This document shows, one piece after another, positions 60,111 to 64,000 of a stretch of DNA of 64,000 nucleotides. Location: the NCBI GenBank assembly GCA_050181465.1, contig JBFXDD010000008.1, positions 1 through 64,000 on the forward strand, given 5' to 3'. How positions within the stretch are numbered: the stretch's first letter is position 1; the number at the start of each line of letters is the position of its first letter. The translations under genes were made by a program, and so were the position numbers. The DNA is from JACRLW01 sp050181465 (GTDB lineage: Bacteria; Planctomycetota; UBA1135; UBA2386). The notes beneath the pieces are model-generated. The model did not search any database. It was not told the origin of the DNA and saw only the letters and a program-made list of their open reading frames with translations.

Positions 60111-60772
60111 CCGAGTCCCGCGTGCGCGCTGTCTTCCTCGGGCCGCCGGGTGCTGGTAAGGGCACTCAGGCGCTGGAGCTCGCACGCAAGCTGGGGATCG
60201 TGCACCTCTCGACCGGCGACATGCTGCGCGCGCACGTTCGCGAAGCCACCGAGCTCGGCCGCCAGGCCAAGGGCTTCATGGATGCCGGGCAACTCGTGCC
60301 CGATGCCCTGATCATCGCCATGGTCCGCCAACGATTGGCCACGGATCTGGTCGGCAAGGGCTGGATCCTGGACGGCTTTCCGCGTACCGTTCCCCAGGCT
60401 GAGGCGCTCGATGCGAGCCTCTCGGAATCGGCCAGTCCGCTGACCCATGTGGTCTACTTTGCCGTCGATCGGCAAGACCTCATGCAGCGCCTGACCGGTC
60501 GCCGCACTTGTTCCAAGTGTGGTGCGATCTGGAACGTCTGGTCCAAGCCCACCAAGCGCGAAGGTCTCTGTGACCTTTGTGGTGGCGAGCTCAGCCATCG
60601 TTCCGATGACCGTCCGGAGGCCGTAGGTGCACGCCTTTCGGCCTATGATGCTCTCACTCAGCCCTTGCTCGATCACTATCGAGCGATGGGTCACCTCATC
60701 GAGATCGACGGCGGGCGCGAGCCCTCGGCGGTCTTCCAACAACTGACGTCGGCGCTCCTCGGCGATGCTTGA
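60107..60772 (+). CDS. adk: Adenylate kinase
   Basis: Adk interconverts AMP, ADP and ATP. The 221-residue protein has the P-loop GPPGAGKGT (12-20), STGDMLR, the DGFPRT motif (89-94) and a long LID domain with four Cys (135, 138, 155, 158), consistent with a structural zinc. The start is GTG at 60107, which overlaps the secY stop (GTGA). map (methionine aminopeptidase), usually next, is absent. Confidence 0.97.
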   Translation: MTESRVRAVFLGPPGAGKGTQALELARKLGIVHLSTGDMLRAHVREATELGRQAKGFMDAGQLVPDALIIAMVRQRLATDLVGKGWILDGFPRTVPQAEALDASLSESASPLTHVVYFAVDRQDLMQRLTGRRTCSKCGAIWNVWSKPTKREGLCDLCGGELSHRSDDRPEAVGARLSAYDALTQPLLDHYRAMGHLIEIDGGREPSAVFQQLTSALLGDA

Positions 60773-61223
60773 GTTCGTCACCCCGAAGGTGGAACTCGAG
60801 GTCGCAGGACGAGGTCTCGCCGTCGTTCTTTCGTCGTCTCCAGTCACCGACAAGCCAGTCCTCGTTCAACCGATCCATTTCCGCCGCCGCAACACGACCG
60901 CTGTGACCCCTCGCCCCTCGATTCCAGCCCAGCTCAGCCACGCGAGCTCGAAGAACGTCGATCCGTCCGCCGCCGATGCGGTGGGGGAGACGGCGGTCGT
61001 CGTCGGCGTGTTGCCGAACAAGATGGTCTTGGTCGAGACCGCATCCGGCGATCGGGTCGTGGCGCACGCGGCGAAGGACCTGCGGATGAGTCTGGTTCGC
61101 TTGCTGGTCGGTGACGGAGTGCGCATCGAGCGCTCGCCGCTCGACAACACCAAGGCGCGCATCCTTTCGATGGACCGCGCGTTTCCTCAGAGTCAACGTC
61201 GGGCGCCGAACCCTCAGCGATGA
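60765..61223 (+). CDS. infA: Translation initiation factor IF-1, possibly N-terminally extended
   Basis: IF-1 binds the 30S A site during initiation. The OB-fold is seen at residues 77-135 (VVVGVLPNKMVLVETASGD, RVVAHAAKDLRMSLVRLL, DGVRIERSPLD, ARILSMDRA). The full open frame gives 152 residues from an ATG that overlaps adk by 8 nt, about 75 more than a usual IF-1 (72). The extra N-terminus has lower third-position GC, so a later start is possible: GTG at 60903 (106 residues) or GTG at 60981 (80 residues). The usual place of infA between adk/map and rpmJ is kept. Confidence 0.85.
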   Translation: MLEFVTPKVELEVAGRGLAVVLSSSPVTDKPVLVQPIHFRRRNTTAVTPRPSIPAQLSHASSKNVDPSAADAVGETAVVVGVLPNKMVLVETASGDRVVAHAAKDLRMSLVRLLVGDGVRIERSPLDNTKARILSMDRAFPQSQRRAPNPQR

Positions 61224-61303
61224 GAGTGCGCCGTCCGTGACGGGCGGCAACGACCGACAACCACTGTTCAACCCATCCAGAATCATCCGACCGGAGTCCA
61301 ACC

Positions 61304-61432
61304 GTGAAGGTCCGAGCCAGTGTCCGCAAGATGTGTGAAGGTTGCCGCATCATTCGCCGCAAGGGCGTGGTGCGAGTGATCTGCAAGTCCGACGCCCGCC
61401 ACAAGCAACGCCAGCGCACGCATTCTCGCTGA
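61304..61432 (+). CDS. rpmJ: Ribosomal protein L36
   Basis: L36 is a zinc-binding protein. The 42-residue product starts with GTG: KVRASVRKMCEGCRIIRR, then KGVVRVICKSDARHKQRQ. The zinc ligands Cys11, Cys14, Cys27 and His33 are all present. It ends four residues longer than the usual 37-38. It is in the standard slot between infA and rpsM. Confidence 0.97.
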   Translation: MKVRASVRKMCEGCRIIRRKGVVRVICKSDARHKQRQRTHSR

Positions 61433-61586
61433 GGAGCTTCTCTGAAGCGCTTCTTTGGGGCTTGCGCCCGTCAAGTCCGCTGCGATCTCTAGAGTTCCCC
61501 AGCCAGTCCGCTCCGCACTCCCCGATTCGGATCCGCCCCTCCGGTTTCCTCCTTCCGCTTCGATCGACTTCCCTACCAGCTTCCGT

Positions 61587-61964
61587 ATGCCTCGTATCCT
61601 CGGCGTCGATATCCCCAACGACAAGCGCATCGCGACCGCGCTGACCTACCTGTACGGCGTCGGTCACTCGACCGCCAAGCGCGTCGTGGCCGATCTGGCT
61701 CTCTCCGCGGAGACCCGCGCGAAGGATCTGAGCGACGAGGACGTGGCGAAGATCGCGAACCACTTGGAGGAGAAGTACCTCGTCGAGGGCGCGTTGCGCC
61801 GACAGACGATGGCGAACATCAATCGCCTGAAGGACATCGGCTGCTACCGCGGCCTTCGGCATCGCCGCGGCCTCCCGGTTCGCGGCCAGAGGACTCGTTC
61901 CAATGCCCGTTCCCGCAAGGGCCCGCGCAAGACCGTTGCGAACAAGAAGATCCTCAAGAAGTGA
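61587..61964 (+). CDS. rpsM: Ribosomal protein S13
   Basis: S13 forms the head-platform bridge with S19 and tRNA. The 125-residue protein begins MPRILGVDIPNDKRIATALT and ends with the basic tail RTRSNARSRKGPRKTVANKK. YLYGVGHSTAKRV and GCYRGLRHRRGLPVRGQRT are typical. The ATG at 61587 fits the family start; no Shine-Dalgarno site. Confidence 0.98.
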   Translation: MPRILGVDIPNDKRIATALTYLYGVGHSTAKRVVADLALSAETRAKDLSDEDVAKIANHLEEKYLVEGALRRQTMANINRLKDIGCYRGLRHRRGLPVRGQRTRSNARSRKGPRKTVANKKILKK

Positions 61965-62065
61965 CCCTGACGTCGCGGAGCGTTGCCGATCGGTACGCGT
62001 CGCGACGACCCCGCCCAAGACGACATCCCATGCACCTCCATCCCACCGCCCGGTGATCTCTCCCC

Positions 62066-62443
62066 ATGGCTGAAGCGAAGAAGAAGACGCGCAAGAACGT
62101 CGGTCGTGCCGTCGCGCACATCAAGGCGACGTTCAACAATACGATCATCACCGTCACCGATGCCGCCGGCCAGGTGATCGCCTGGGACTCGGCAGGGACG
62201 ATCGGCTACAAGGGCAGCCGTAAGAGCACGCCGTTCGCGGCGCAGCGAGCCGCCCAGAAGGTCAGCGACAAGATCCGCAAGATGGGTGTGTCGGAGCTGG
62301 AAGTGTTCGTGCGCGGTCCGGGCTCCGGCCGTGAGTCCGCGATTCGCGCCCTTGGCGGTGCGGGGATCGAGGTCAAGAGCATCGAAGATCGCACGCCACT
62401 GCCTCACAACGGTTGCCGTCCGCGCAAGCGCCGTCGCGTCTGA
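62066..62443 (+). CDS. rpsK: Ribosomal protein S11
   Basis: S11 is in the 30S platform. The 125-residue protein has GRAVAHIKATFNNTIITVTD, the signature GCRPRKRRRV end and GRESAIRALGGAGIEVKSIE. No Shine-Dalgarno site (CTCTCCCC before the ATG). Confidence 0.98.
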   Translation: MAEAKKKTRKNVGRAVAHIKATFNNTIITVTDAAGQVIAWDSAGTIGYKGSRKSTPFAAQRAAQKVSDKIRKMGVSELEVFVRGPGSGRESAIRALGGAGIEVKSIEDRTPLPHNGCRPRKRRRV

Positions 62444-62521
62444 CCACGGGGTCCCAGAAGTCCCCGACATTCACCTCGATATTCCCAAGTTCAACGACCG
62501 TCAGTTCGACCAAGAACGGCA

Positions 62522-63145
62522 ATGGCAAGGATCACCGGTAAGGTTTGCAAGTTGTGCCGCCGCGAGGGCATGAAGCTCTTCCTCAAGGGGCAGCGCTGCT
62601 TCTCGGAGAAGTGTGGTGTCAATCGTCGTGACTATCCACCGGGCGTGCATACGCGCCCGCGCAAGACGACCGACTACTACGTCCAGCTTCGCGAGAAGCA
62701 GAAGGCGAAGCGCATCTATGGCGTGCTGGAACGTCAGTTCCAGCGCTACTTCTCCCTCGCGTCGCGACAGAAGGGCAACACCGGCGAGAACCTCTTGGTC
62801 CTGCTAGAGCGTCGCTTGGACAACGTGGTGCTGAGCCTCGGCTTGGCCTCGTCCCGCTTCGATGCCCGGCAGATGGTGACTCACGGTCACATCCGAGTGA
62901 ACGGTCGTCGGCTCAACATCCCGAGCTACCTGGTGAGCCCCGGCGACGAGATCGAACTGTCGGTCCAAGATCGCATCCGCAAGCGCGCTTCCGAGGCCGT
63001 CGACGTGAACAAGGGTCAGGCGATCCCCGCTTGGCTCGAGGCCTACCCCGCGAACTTGCGCGGCAAGGTGGTGTCGCTGCCGAAGCGAGCCGACGTTCCG
63101 CACCCGATCAACGAACAGCTCATCGTCGAGCTTTGCTCGCGCTGA
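62522..63145 (+). CDS. rpsD: Ribosomal protein S4
   Basis: S4 starts 16S rRNA assembly. The 207-residue protein is the zinc form: Cys9, Cys12, Cys26 and Cys31 are in place. The S4 RNA-binding domain (RRLDNVVLSLGLASSRFDAR, MVTHGHIRVNGRRLNIPSYL) is intact. It precedes rpoA as in most bacteria. Confidence 0.98.
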   Translation: MARITGKVCKLCRREGMKLFLKGQRCFSEKCGVNRRDYPPGVHTRPRKTTDYYVQLREKQKAKRIYGVLERQFQRYFSLASRQKGNTGENLLVLLERRLDNVVLSLGLASSRFDARQMVTHGHIRVNGRRLNIPSYLVSPGDEIELSVQDRIRKRASEAVDVNKGQAIPAWLEAYPANLRGKVVSLPKRADVPHPINEQLIVELCSR

Positions 63146-63247
63146 GTCTGAATCTGCTGCGGGCGCCCTGCCCGTGGCGACTCCCGTAACGAACAAGCCA
63201 GAATCGGCGCTGCGCCGGTCCTGGGTCCTGACAAAGAGAACGCATCG

Positions 63248-64000
63248 ATGCGCATTCGCTGGCGTAACTTCGAACTCCCGTCGCAGGTGCGGCTGGAGTC
63301 CACCACGGCTACTGATTCGTACGGCAAGTTCACCGTCGAGCCCTTCGAGCGAGGCTTCGGTGCGACGATCGGGAACGGGCTGCGGCGCGTCCTGCTCTCC
63401 TCGATCGAAGGCACCGCCGTCACCTCCGTGCGGATCGACGGTGTGGTCCATGAGTACTCCACCATCCCCGGCGTGCTGGAAGATGTGACCCACATCGTGT
63501 TGGCGCTGAAGCGCCTGCGGGTGCGGATGCACACCGACGCGCCCTCCACGTTGCGGCTCGAGGCGAACAAGCGCGGTAAGTTGCTTGCCGGCGCGATCGA
63601 GACCGACCAGAACGTGGAGATCGTCAACCCGGATCTCGAGATCTGCACGTTGACCGACGATGTCCGCTTCTCCGCGGAGATTCAGGTTCGTCGCGGCCGT
63701 GGCTACGTCACCGCCGAAGACAACGTCTCCGAGGAACAAGAGGTCGGAACCATTCCGGTCGACTCGATCTTCAGCCCCGTCTACCGCGTCAAGTACGCGA
63801 TCGAGAACACCCGCGTCGGCAAGTTCACGAACTACGACAAGTTGGTTCTCGAGATCTGGACCGACGGAACGGTTGGGCCGGAGATGGCGCTCGTCGAAGC
63901 GAGCAAGATCTACCGCAAGCACCTCAACCCCTTCGTCCAGTACTTCGAGATGAAGGACGACATCGCGATCGACGGCGGCGGTCTCGCACCCGAGGGTGAC
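63248..64000 (+). CDS. rpoA: RNA polymerase subunit alpha (partial)
   Basis: The alpha subunit is cut by the window end after 251 residues. The N-terminal assembly domain is clear: YGKFTVEPFERGFGATIGNG, LRRVLLSSIEGTAVTSVRID, the dimerisation and beta/beta'-binding blocks (LRLEANKRGKLLAGAIETD, RGRGYVTAEDN) and TNYDKLVLEIWTDGT. The C-terminal domain is not in the window. Confidence 0.98.
   Translation, partial: MRIRWRNFELPSQVRLESTTATDSYGKFTVEPFERGFGATIGNGLRRVLLSSIEGTAVTSVRIDGVVHEYSTIPGVLEDVTHIVLALKRLRVRMHTDAPSTLRLEANKRGKLLAGAIETDQNVEIVNPDLEICTLTDDVRFSAEIQVRRGRGYVTAEDNVSEEQEVGTIPVDSIFSPVYRVKYAIENTRVGKFTNYDKLVLEIWTDGTVGPEMALVEASKIYRKHLNPFVQYFEMKDDIAIDGGGLAPEGD

Overview
The window is 64 kb of GC-rich bacterial chromosome with almost no spare DNA. 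It carries housekeeping genes and most of the ribosomal-protein supercluster. I infer a deep or poorly sampled member of the Planctomycetota (PVC group), for four reasons. EF-Tu carries the switch-I region KGGTVRDDTRVVTIS, which I recall as a planctomycete-type variant. SecD and SecF are fused. An ECF sigma factor of the LQPTALAHEAFLRL type is coupled to a Ser/Thr kinase with TPRs. rpsN and rpmD are missing from the spc operon. The genus cannot be named from this sequence. I see no mobile elements, prophage, CRISPR array or rRNA.

Region 1 (1-9 kb, minus strand) is trmD-rplS-secDF-nadB-hflX plus a secreted hypothetical protein, with nadB and hflX overlapping by 4 bp. Region 2 (9-18.9 kb) holds ribE, an Mla/MCE lipid-transport set (mlaE-mlaF-mlaD) whose first gene is an unusual lipoprotein with about 16 W-P-L-F-type motifs, two lipoproteins, a WaaP-like pseudokinase candidate, an HU gene coupled to a possible jelly-roll protein, and a Met/Cys PLP enzyme. 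Region 3 (19-31.4 kb) holds mutS2 without its Smr domain, a microsatellite before a secreted HExxH protein and its partner, an ABC-F ATPase, a beta-propeller lipoprotein, an ECF sigma/kinase pair and a response regulator.

Region 4 (31.4-64 kb, plus strand) is the translation and transcription block: tRNA-Thr-Tyr-Gly-Thr-tuf, tRNA-Trp-secE-nusG, rplK-rplA-rplJ-rplL-rpoB-rpoC, rpsL-rpsG, an EF-G-like GTPase, and then the fused S10-spc-alpha order from rpsJ to rpoA, which is cut by the window end. Promoters with TTGACC/TTGACG-like -35 boxes are readable before the tRNA-tuf and S10 units, and weaker ones before rpoB and rpsL. Long perfect GC hairpins sit in most of the spacers between units.

The main oddities are these. 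rplC (L3) is absent between rpsJ and rplD. EF-Tu and the EF-G-like protein have both lost the same P-loop Asp. The EF-G-like protein lacks the usual domain IV tip motif although it sits in the fusA position. Tandem repeats of 19, 14 and 13 bp lie in r-protein spacers. Several first genes have a -10 box 6-8 nt before the start codon, which suggests leaderless mRNAs. Shine-Dalgarno sites are strong in the L11/L10 operon and mostly missing in the S10-spc-alpha block.
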